Shown here: positions 41,415-53,300 of the stretch, piece after piece
Numbering within the stretch: the stretch's first letter is position 1
Layout of the letters: each line of letters begins with the position of its first letter
NCBI GenBank assembly: GCA_963932145.1
Contig: OZ010571.1
Location: 152,656,098 to 152,720,097, forward strand
Source: Acanthosepion lycidas
Lineage: Eukaryota; Mollusca; Cephalopoda; Sepiida; Sepiidae
DNA length: 64,000 nt
Direction: 5' to 3'
Translations under genes and position numbers: made by a program
The notes under the pieces: model-generated
Told to the model about the DNA's origin: nothing
Database searches by the model: none
What the model saw: the letters and a program-made list of their open reading frames with translations, nothing else

Positions 41415-44400
41415 CTCTCTCTCTATCCTTGCAACCACCATACATTTCCTTTCTGGTCACTTAACATTTACTTCATAATCACATAGCTTTTCTTTCAATT
41501 GAGTTGTAGCTATCCTCTTAGCAATAATTGTTTTCCTTTTTATAGTTTCATATCTGAGGTTTTTCTTTATGTAATTGTGAGTCTGTGTTATGGCAATTTT
41601 CCCCACTTATCTGTTGCATCTATTCCTGTTTGTCTCTTTTGCTGTGTTGGATGCTGGCGATGACGACAATGACAGCACTGGGTAACTTATTTAATGGCAG
41701 GCAGCCAATATGGCTATTATTGCTACAAATAATCTTTTAGCATTTCTTTTGTTTTATTCTTTTTTTTCTTTTTTTTTTTATGTCATGCCATGTTTGATGT
41801 TGCTATTGTTTGCAATTTTCTTAAAATATCCAAAATTTTAACTTCAAAACAACTGACTCACTCGTTACTCTGGCCAGCAGTGGACTACTGCTTATCTCAA
41901 CGCTTACTTTTGCACCGTTGTTCCTCGCTTTTCACCTGACCACTGGGATACTGACGTGGAGGTAAAACAACCTTGATCATCTCACCCTAGCCCTGCCTAT
42001 AAAGCTCTTTCACTTTCACTCTCATGCTTTTTATTTTTTTTAAATATATAAGTATCTTGTTGTTGGTTTTTTTGTTTTTTTTTTGTTTTGTTATTTTTGT
42101 AGTTGTTTTGTATTTTTTTTGACAGTTGACCATTTCCCTTTTGTTTTACGGAAATCACTAAAAAAAAAATAAAAAAAAACGTTGGATTAAATAAATTGTA
42201 GCTTTTCTTGGAAGTGGATATATTTTTAATTTTTAGATTGTTGAATTTAAAGAGAACTTGAAATGTTTTAGATATACTGAATTGATTCTCTTTAGAGAGA
42301 GAATTTCTTATTGTTAGATAAGTGACAAAATTTAAAAAGAAATTAGAAAACAAAAGTATTTAAATTTGAAAAACTTAAAATTTACATCAGTAAAAATTGC
42401 ATTAATTTCTTCTGCTTTTTCTATTTTGCCTTTGTTTTTTGTTGAAAGAAACTGTAACTTCTAAACATGGAAATGTTCAGTGAGAAAGAGAAATGCTTGC
42501 TTCTGATATTTTGGCTCAGTTTTTTTTTTCTTAATGAACATTGTAGTAGTTAAAATGATTGAGACATTTCTTGTGTGAAATGATTGTAGAGGTTTGAATG
42601 TCAGTAGGAAGGAAGTTCATCTTCTTGCATCGACATTGATTGACCATTCTCCCTCTCCAAACCTTCCTTTCTCCAAGCTGGTCGATTGGAAGAAGAAAAC
42701 TTGTGAATGTTTCTTGCTTTTATTTTGCTGAATACATCTGGCTTTAATGAAGATATTTAAATAAATATTACAATTGGATTTCCTTTCATCCAGAAATAAA
42801 CTTGGAAACTTTCTGTGTGCATGCATGTATTTGCATTTATGAATGTCTGTTTAAGAAGGATTATCTGCTTTTTGCCGTCTCAGCTTTTATCAATCAATCA
42901 ATTGCTTAGGTTTTTTATAAACTTTGGTCCTTCCTCTTGTCTTTAACAAAGATGAGTGAAACATTTTCATTCTTTTTTTCCATCAATAAGCTTTTTTGGC
43001 TTGGTAAGCTTGGCCAAATGTTCACATTTTTAGCTTCTGTTGATAGCAGCGGAGGACTGCTCTTCTGAGATCAGCTTTCAGCAATTATTTCACTCCTTCA
43101 GATTTCATTCTTGGATCTAAACATAATTCAGGTGAATATTTTTTTTTTTTATTTTTTTTTTTTTTTTAATAGAAAAAAATCATCTACCTTTAAAAAATTT
43201 TTGAAGATTGTAGTTATCTGGGAAGCAACAAATTGGAAAGGAGTTCCACAGGTGGGAAGTGTTAGAATAGAAGTGGCAGTTGCATCTAGTTAGTTCAACA
43301 TTAAAATGGTGGGACCTAGTTGCCAATCTAGTAGCATGCTTAAATTTATGTAGTCAGGGCACCAAGCTAAAAAAAAAAAAAAAAAAAAGCCCATATGGTA
43401 GTTACTATAAAAATTGTGGAACAGAGAGAGAAGGCACCTTATGTTAGTAGGGAAAGTCACTGGAGCCAAGATGCCTGGTCAGTATCAATTGTATTGCAGA
43501 TTCTTCCCCAGATTTTGGCAAGAATCTCTTGATGAAGAGAAGAAGTACTAGACCAGATATGGCAACAGTATTCAATGCATGGGTGAGTAGTAGATTTATA
43601 AATGTGCAAGATAGATTCTGACAAGAAAACTTCTTGGCACAATACAGCGAACCAACCTTCCTGGCATCAAATTTAGCAATTGACTTGATATAGTTGCTTC
43701 ACTTCATGTCTGGAATATATGAGGCCAAAAAGGCATAGAATGTTTCTCTCCTGATGGCAGGCAGTAAAGGTTCTCTGTAGTGATTAAATGAAAACAGTTT
43801 TGTTTTGAACACATTGAAATTTACAAGCTATTTCTATCTATCCTATTAAAATTATAATAGTTCCCTTGGCCACAGCATTGTTGAACATCTAGTGCCTCCA
43901 AGATGAGAATCACAGATATTCTGGGTTGCAAATTCTAAGTGGTTTTGAATACAAACCTTTCATGAAACAATTCTTTCAGATTTTATCTTGTGAGCAAAAA
44001 AAAAAATTGTAAGGCTTTTTTGTTGTTTTTTTCACTCAATCAGATTCTCATCTAATTTTAAATGCTATATGCTCACAAAAAGATTGAACAATATTTCAAG
44101 CTAATGCTCTATAGAAAAAAAAAACATATCCACTTCTACTTAACCTCAAGTTTCAACCTATTTATATAGATTTAATAGCTTTAAGTTTCCATGAATTTGA
44201 TGCTTAGCTTGAAGTATGTGTTAGTGTGTCTACATTTAGATGAACTTTAATTCAAAATTCTTTCACAAAACTAACCAAAACAATTTCAGCCACAGACATT
44301 TTTTTCTTGCTTTAAAATGCCAAAAAAATGATTTGCAGAGAAATAAGTTGGATCAGGAATATAGTGATGTTTGAGTTTTAACTCGAATATTTTAGAAAAG

Positions 44401-47267
44401 TGTCTTTTTATAAATCCTTTTCCAAACTGCAAATATTCAAAAGATATCTGCTCTCTAAACAGCATTAATCATATAAAATGTCTTTAAAATTGTTGTAAAA
44501 AATGTTGAAACCTTTTGTAAAATATTGGTTTTATGTTTGTATATTTTCCATATTTAAATTATAGTTTTAATTTAATTTTTTGTAATCATTTAAAAATGAT
44601 CTATTTTTGTAACAATTTGGAATTATTTTAATTGTGCAGGTGATAATAATAAAGCTTTTTTTTTTTTTTTTTTACACATTTGTTATAGGAGGAAGCATTA
44701 CCAAATTTTATTTTTTATTGATTTCATACTTGGAAACTTTATTTTATAAATAACCATAGTAATGATATTTTTCTTAATTTGAGAAAATGTTCAAAAGATA
44801 TAAAATGGCCATTTTCTTTTCTTTTTTTTACCCTTCCCAATACTTATTACTAGAAAGGAACATTATTTAACACATTTCCTGCTGCTGCCTTGAAAGATAT
44901 TTCAAATATTGCATAATGCCAAATGCTTATTTATGTTAGCATTTTTATATACATGACTTTTAGTAATAGAAAAATGTTGATCTTTCTTTCTTTTTTTTTT
45001 TTTTTTTTTTGCCTCCATTGTTCCATAAATACTACAATGAATGCCACTTGACACTGTTCTATATGTGTGCCTAGTCAACATGTTAACTTGTTTGTTTTTA
45101 AGTTTTTGTATTTTTGCAAACTATTTTTTTATATTTTCCACCTTAGATTTACACATCTTTTCTATTATAAATTTTATTTGTGGAAAGTTAATTTTTGTTC
45201 TGATTTGTTTGTAAGAATTATTTTGGTTTTGCTAATTTACTAATTGTTTTTCTTTGTTACGGTAACTTCAGTTTACTTGAACTGAATTTACTGTTTGTCA
45301 CTCATGAATAACTTTTCTCTTTGGTCATTCCTGTTCACAATCAAGTTTCATCTCTTCTTCCAAACTGCCAAAGAGATTAGCTGATATCACTGGTATAGTA
45401 AAACTGACATGTAATTATCAAATTTTTATATTTGCCACTTAAATAATCTCTGACGCCTCATTGGGGAATTTTTTTCTAGTCTTAGTCTTTTTTTTTTTTT
45501 TTTTTTTTTTTTTTTGAGTCAAAAGTGAGATTCCATGTTTATTTTGGAATTGGTGAGGCTCAATAAAAAAAAAAAAAAATGAAAAAGAAAATGTGATGCT
45601 TATAAAATCTGCATTCCCTTGGGGTATTTTTATATTCTGAAAAACAGAATTTTTTTAAGACTTGTCTTTTTTAGATTTTTCTTAAATTTTCCTTGTCATA
45701 GATTGTTGACAACTTTTAGACATTGTGTTTCTATTCAAAATGGAAACTTAATTCTATAACTTCTTTCTTTTGGCTTTTGACTTGTTTTATTCTTGGTAGT
45801 TGTATTTTTTTATTTTTATTTTCTCTCACAATGACAAGATATTAATTTTTATTTTAATTGGTCATTACTACTGAAGAAACATCTGAAATGTATATTTTAA
45901 TCTCTATCTTCATTTTACATAGGTACTTATCTAATAAGTTGTCTGAAGCATAAAACGAAATATTTTTCAAGTTGTGTGCATGTGTGTATATAAACTTTCA
46001 ACACAAATCCTGAATACCAGTTGTAATTCTAATAACTTTATTATATGTGTATGACAAATGTTGGCTAAAGATAAAGCATTTATTAAATGCCTGCCATATT
46101 TGTTTCATAAAATGCTCTTTCTCTTCTCATCTATGACATCTCCAAACTAGATTTTTTTTTCCTTTTTAATTGTGAATCCGTAAAACAAACTTGATTCTCT
46201 TTTCAATCCTTGATTATCCTTGACGTTGTCCTTATATTTCCTGTGCATGTTAGTGGTCACATCCTGCTACACATTTTCTTGTTGGTAACCTGTTTAGTTT
46301 TTACCTTATGAAAATCCAGTTTTCCTTTTGTAATTAGTTTGCTATTCGTTTGTTTTGATATTTTCATTTTATCTTTTTTTTTATTTTTTATTTATTTTTT
46401 AAATGAATATATTAAAGTTTCTTCAAAGTATTGGTTTTAATAAGAATTCTTTTTCTTCTCCCATTCTTTGCTATCAGGAAGAATTCACTTTATTTAACTT
46501 CTTTCCCAACCCAAACTTTATCCTCAAAGCAACAAAGAATTGTCCTGGTTCTTCCATCTTGTTATTCTGCCACAGATCTTGAATATCTTTCAAGATTTCC
46601 AATTTTTCCTTAGACTGTTTTTAATTTCACTTGACTTTTTTTTTCTTTTTTTTTTGTAGTTCAATATTTTTGCTTAACATTTCTTCTGCTGCTTCATTAA
46701 AATGGTTCATTCACTTTCAATATAGGAAAGAATTCTTTAAATAATGAATCATTTTCTGAAAAATTCCTTGTTGAATTGTTTTGTCTCCTCTTTTCCAGAA
46801 CAAGTGTCCTTCAAATTGTCTTGAATAGAATTGATGAAACTCACTTTCCTGCTGTTTTCTTTACACTCTCAAATCCACTTCGGCTATTATTTGACATTTG
46901 TTTTTATAATCCTACCAATTTAAAAAAAAAAACAAAACTTTCTTTGGCAACCGATTTATCTTTCCTAATTATTCAAGAAATGCTTTTATGATGATTTGGC
47001 TCTTTCAAACTGTAACTCATTAAATCCTAAAAATGTCTGAAGCCTATTATTGCTGCTTTTTTGGAATCTTAAAATTGAACAAATGGTTTGGCAATAAACA
47101 AAAATGAAAAACAATGACAATTGTTAATCAAATAATGCCACTAATAAAAGTGAAAAGCTTCAACTGGCATTTTGTATTCTGGGTGTGTTTGGCAATTGTT
47201 TCAAAAGTTAACCACTTTTCAAAATTTCTGTTTGTTTCCTTCAGTTATAAAATTAAATGCTAAATTT

Positions 47268-47301
<34 letters not shown>

Positions 47302-50300
47302 TTGCATATTCAAGTCAATTTTTTAATTTGAATTTTTTATTCCTTCCCTCATTACTCAAGAATTGCCAAGAAATTAACCAAGAACAATTCTCAGTTTGCT
47401 GATTGGATGATCATACCCCTTCTTTCTTTCTTTTTTTTTTTTTTTTTTCCTTTTTTTCTCCTGTCCTCTTCACCACCTCCCCTACCCGCCAGCCAGTGAT
47501 CAGGTTACAAGGCTTTGTTTATCATTTAACTTTTAACCAAAAAAAAAATGAACCAATTTTTGCTTAAGATGTCATTAGTTATTTTGGATTGATTGAAGTG
47601 TTTATATTTGACACTTTCAAAAAACTACTCTCACTTTTTTCTTTTAATTCTTTATTATAATAAAATGATAAAAATGTTAAAGTATTTAATCCTTTATGGC
47701 TAACTTGAGATTGCCAGAAATAATGATGATATTTTAAATGAAAGTGAATCTTTGTTAGATGCCAACAGGATATTGAAATGAAACTGTTAAAATGTTACTA
47801 ATTAATCAGACACTAAAGATGAAAACATTTGGTTGAGGACTTATGCTTTATTTTATTTTAAATCTTGTAAATTATTTGCTCATTCTTCTGCTGGTTAGAC
47901 TGCATTTGTTATAATGGATTCATGCATTTTCTCAATTTGGGGACAAATTTTCATTCTGCTCTCAACAATGATCAAAAGTGGAAGGGCTGAAATTCCACCA
48001 TTGTTATTCTACGCTCCCAACTCCATTTATTTAACATTTTTATCTATATTCTGCTTTCTTTCATAAATGAATTGAAATACTGTAGTTAATTTTGCCGTGT
48101 TTGTTATTTTGTAATTTTCCCAAGTAGAAATAGTTTATTGCATTACAACATGTTTATTTAAAACAAAAAATAACTTTTCTTTTGATTATTTTTCCATTAT
48201 GGTGACATTAAACTAAGATTCAGTCAGTATTTTCCCCCAAAATTTGTTTTTATGGGAAAAATTTAATAAAACAAAATTATTGAAGATTATTAATTATCAC
48301 TAATTTAATTATTCTAATTGATTTCTTAAATGTAATAAATTGATAATCATTGAGTTTCTTAGTGAATTCTTCTCTTTTGCTAATGAAAAAAGCCCAATCA
48401 TTATGTGAACTGTTAATCACTTGGTAGGGAAACCATATCTTTTTTTTTTTTTTTTTTTTTGCGTGTGTGTGGATGTTGATCTTTTTCTTTGGTGAAATAA
48501 TCAGGAGATAGTTTCTTTTTATATTTTCTCTTCTATAATGCCACCTTTAATTGTAGTGGTTTGAAGAAAAGCAACAACAAATAGAGTCGCTTGATACCCA
48601 ACTTCAAAAACTACACAGAAGTGTGGAAGCTCTTGTACAACACAGGCGAGGTAATTCTTTTTCATTCAAATTTTCTTTCTTTCTTTTTTTTTTTTTTTTT
48701 ATATCAAGTTTACAATTATTTATTTTTTAAGCTCTTAATTTAAATTTACATCACATTTTGTTGAATAAATCATAGTACCAAATAGTTGCTTGTATTTAAA
48801 TTCTAAAATTATTGCACACGATTAAGACTTTCATTTCATGCAAGGCCCAAATATCATATTTGGCTTTTCATTTTTAAAAATTATTTCTAGACCTTCTTTT
48901 TGAATAAAGTTAAATAGCAATCAAAATCAGTAACTGCATCAAAAACAAAAGATGCCAATAACACGGTGTCTTTTGCTTTTGATGTGGTTACTTTTTATTT
49001 ATCAATGGGGAAAAGGTTATGGTCTGGTGATTTTCGTACCTTGTTCTGTTGAATTTTCAGAGTTAAGTATGACTACTGGTCAATTTGCTAAGAGTGCTGC
49101 TATGCTTGGCAATGCTGAGGAGCACACAGCTCTGTCTCGAGCCTTGTCGCAGTTAGCTGAAACAGAAGAGAAGGTTGAACAGTTGCACAAAGAGCAGGCA
49201 GATGAGGATTATTATGTTATCTCTGAGCTGCTGAAGGATTACATCAACATGATACAATCAGTAAAGGTCAGTAAATGTTTCATCTTGCATAATCTCTTCA
49301 TTTGCAATATGTATCTACCCCCCCCCCAACAAACTGTTATGCTTAATAACATGTGGCAAGAATGACAGCTACTGTCTCATAACTGTCAGAGGTATATAGC
49401 AGTAAAACAGCCTTTTGTCCTTCATTTTGTATGTGGCAAGAAAGATTCACTGATTTTGATATGTGCCAAATTATTATGAAGACTGGAGTATTTCTTAAAA
49501 GGCATGGCTTCTGGGGTGCTCAGGTTCAAGTGTGGTGAGTACCTATTGATAGTGGTTAAGAATTATTGATGTGAGAAATGAACAGATGCTTTCCTACAAA
49601 GTACAGGTCAATAGAAGAGTTACTATAGCACAAATTGGAGATAACTTTAATCTAGATGAAAGAATGAATACAATCCAGTACATCAATTATAGCATGTGGG
49701 GACGGGAGGGGGGGATATAACTGCAAGTTAATGTCCATCACTGGAAATGTCTTCAGTAGGCGTGTTCACATCAGAATTAGTGCTTGTATCAATGAAAGAA
49801 CATTGCTTGTTCTAATGAGACTGTTTCTCTTGAATAAGGTGGATCTGAATGCACTATAAGGAAAAGAATAAGATGGAAGCAGTGTGATGGTTTTGGAAAC
49901 GCTGTATCTTCTCATTTATATAGAAGGCACTTCTTCTTTCTTACCACCTGCCTCAACATCATTCGTGATCGGATACACTTTTTATTGGCAACAGACTACT
50001 TTGATGGAAGTAGCATTATTCAGAACAATGTTTCCCCTGCTGCACAGCACAAATTGGGTAACTCTTCATGTACTTGAAGCCATTCCTATACAGTGTGTTG
50101 TCCTGACTGTCACATCTCCCAGTCATCTGGAGCTGAGATGTTTTGTACCAACAAATTCAACCACATGACTTGCAACACTTAAAGAATGTGCTGTTTAACA
50201 TCTTAGCAACCAGATTGCCAAATAAACCTTTGATAGTCTTAGAGAATCCATACATCCAACATTTTTATTAAGAAAGGGATCCTCCTTTACTTTGCTTTAT

Positions 50301-53300
50301 CAATGCAAACTTTCTTTGGAATCGGCCTGTGTATTTAGTATTAAGTGGATGCACTGCATTTATGCAGAGCAATTGAATATTTTTTTTTTTTTAAATATAT
50401 ATTTTTCTCAGTGTATTTAAATTTGATTGGCTTTACAAAATTATTTCTAAATTTAGAAAATACTGTTTTCTACTTTTTATAAACTAATGTGCTGAAAATT
50501 CTATTGAAATTGAATAATTTTCTGCTTTAGTTTCTACCTTTCCTGTCCATTTCTGTCTTCACCTGAAAGTTTTCTCATACAAACTGTCACACTTTTAAAT
50601 AGTGTGATCAACTTTCAAATCTAACAATTTGCAGTTCTGTACATTTTTTCTATCAAGAATTTCTCAAATGTTTCTTTCTTCCAAATGGCACAGAGATTAT
50701 AAAATTACAGATTCTGGACATTTATTTTTGTTTACTTTTACTTTTTAATTAAAAAAAAAAACAAAAAAAAACTGGATGTGTTGAGAATGTGGGGGAAGGG
50801 GGAACGAAACATTTTTCTGATGCTCTGTTATAATTTAGCATTTGTGTTGTTGAATGCTAATTTCTTTTCATGTCTGGGTGTTGGAATTGAGTCTTCTTTT
50901 GATATGCCAGACAGTTTTGTCTATCGCCAAATTTGTACAGTTTTCATTAACATTTTAAAAATTTTATTTTGGCAGGAAGTATTCCACGAACGTGTCAAGT
51001 GTTACAGGAATTGGAAAGATGCTGAAGTTATGTTGGCAAGGAAACGTGAAAACAAAGCTCGTTTGGAAATGGCCCACAAGACTGACAAAGTACCCCAAGC
51101 ACAGCAAGAAATTACTGAGGTGGTGTTTTTTTTTCTTTCTTTGTTATCATCTGACCCAGTAAATTGGTTAAATCATTTTTGATGGCAAATTGATTGGTTT
51201 GAAAAGTTGTTTTCTGTGCACAACTATGATCAGATGTTGAAAAAATGCATTGCCAATAAATAATTAGAGGCTCGACTTTGTGTAGATTGGCGAGGCACTT
51301 ATCTTACAGTAAAATTTATGGAATAAAATATCAGTCAGTTATGTGCCATGTCTAATATACACTTAGGCGATAATGTATCTTTCAAGGCAGATTTTTTTCC
51401 CGCAGTAGGTTGCCATTTTTTTCTGCAGTAGACCAATTGCCATCCAAGGCTATATAACCCAGTCTGTCCTGCTATTTAGCCATACCTGGGGGGAGAAGAG
51501 GAGGATTCATACCCTTTCCCAAGGGTATTAGCAACATAAGTGAATGTAATTGGATTCGACTAGAATTCAAACTCGGCTCTTTGATTCCTCAATCCGAGCC
51601 AATATCCATTAACTCCACCGTCACAAATTTTAAATAATTCTACTTGTTTATGCAAGTCCTTCAAGAAAAGGTCTTAGCCAAATGTTCCAGGAGTTTGGTG
51701 GGGTATTGGGGAGGAGGGTGATATTCTGATGGGTTAGGTTTTACCAAGTGAAATTACAAAAGTGAATTTCTGCATTCTTTGCAAATCTGAAGAAACCGCA
51801 GATTATCAGGATTAGATCTAGAAATGATGAATAAAATCTCATGACTTACTGTAAACTTTGCCCAGAATTTCTGTCAAACCAATTCGGTTTCTAAAAACCA
51901 TTTTGCAGTTCAAGAAGGTGCTTTCGGTCATTTATGCTAACTAAACTGAAAAACTAATGTACGGACTTAGGAAATTTTCTATGAAATTTAGAGGTTTCTT
52001 ATCTTTCTGGATTGGTAAGATCCCGAATGCTCAATAAAGTGGACCTTTTTTTATTAATAGGAAATTTGGCAAGTATGGGACTATTGTTATGTTTTTGGTC
52101 ACACTCTACCAAAACAAGTAGGTACTGAAATAAGTACTTACAATGTTAAATGACATGAATTAATTTCAGAGAACTTTGTGTAACTTAATTCTATATAGAT
52201 CTTGCAACATTTTACCCTGAGGATAAATAAATTTAAAATTTATCAATTCTTTTGAGACTGTTTCTTTTGCAACATGTCCCCACCTGCTCTTAAACAAAGT
52301 CCTCCAGTAACAATAAGGTAAAGCTGATGATATGAACACTAGAATTAATGCAGGTTTTACCATTTACCCTGTAGTTTTTCTGCTGCCCAACCAAATTGCC
52401 AAATAGAATCCCAAATATGTGACATAAGGCATGTGAATTTTATGTTGATGAAACTGAAAATGTTTTGAAAAGCCATCAAACAGAAATAGTTATGGCTACA
52501 AAGCAAACGCAAATACAATTTTGGTTTAAAGTTGTTTGATCCTATTTAGCAAAATGGAAATGTTTTGGGGTGAAGTGGTGGGGGTGACAAACTGATGATT
52601 AGAGAAAATAAATAAAAAGGATAATTTGTTAAATCATTCTTTTGACAGTTTATCTTTTTGATGAGGGATTAATACCTACTACCTCAGTATATTGAGGGCC
52701 ACAAGCTGATTTAGTCAAATGGTCATCTTGGCTTCTGTATTGTTCATTGGTGTGGTAAGCTGAGTCTAGCCACAACTTCAACAGAAATGGGTTTTCTGTG
52801 AAAATGCCACCAATACCTGTTTGAAGATGTCAGGCTTATTGGAGAGGAGCTGTTATTTCCTGTCATTATAAACCACAGGCTTCAGAAAATGATATCAATG
52901 TGTCAAAATGAAAATACATTTCTGTCAGAAAATTTCAGTTTTCTGTCTTGAAATTAAAGAAAAATAATTTTTTTAAAAAGTACCAAATTTTCATTATTTG
53001 GACTATTGTCCTTATCTTTGTCACCATATTTATTTTGTTTCAGCCACTGTATGCTCTGGCCTTCTTCAGGTGGTTGGAATTTCAACCTGAACCCTTTATT
53101 TCACTCACTGGGGTTGACTGTTCTACTTCCACGTGCCATGTCTAATGAATGTCAGTTATCTCCTGTTAATTTGCCTCTGAAATTTCTCCACTGCCTTAAC
53201 CGGGTATTGAACTCGCACTGTTTGGGTCCTGTCACTTGATCTAACCAACGCCTTTATCCACTGTTCCATGTGTCAATGCCTTTATCCACTGGGCTATGTG

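Larger units (their letters stand above)
25626..48556 (+). other. SNX2: 22.9-kb SNX2 intron between the linker exon and BAR helix 1
   Basis: 22,931 nt, gtatgt donor and ttgtag acceptor. The vertebrate protein is continuous across this junction, so no exon is required here. Contents seen: dispersed direct repeats (30600-30915), AT microsatellites (31563, 40864, 41059, 41365), short MITEs (34573-34656, 38011-38091), a minus-strand LINE remnant (43230-43850), many poly-T runs, and small candidate alternative exons at 36119-36139 and 41881-41961. The remainder is AT-rich sequence with nothing recognisable. Confidence 0.8.

Noticed and set aside
41997..42353. 118-residue minus-strand Lys/Asn-rich open frame
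   Set aside because: Its composition mirrors the poly-T/poly-A sequence and it lacks any conserved motif.
48952..49060. Hydrophobic N-terminal extension in front of exon i that looks like a signal peptide
   Set aside because: A good splice acceptor at 49060 and exact family continuity from exon h show that this is intron sequence.
49884..50168. 94-residue open frame in the intron between exons i and j
   Set aside because: No splice sites place it in the SNX2 frame and no motif was recognised. It is probably part of an old transposon and is noted only in the intron entry.
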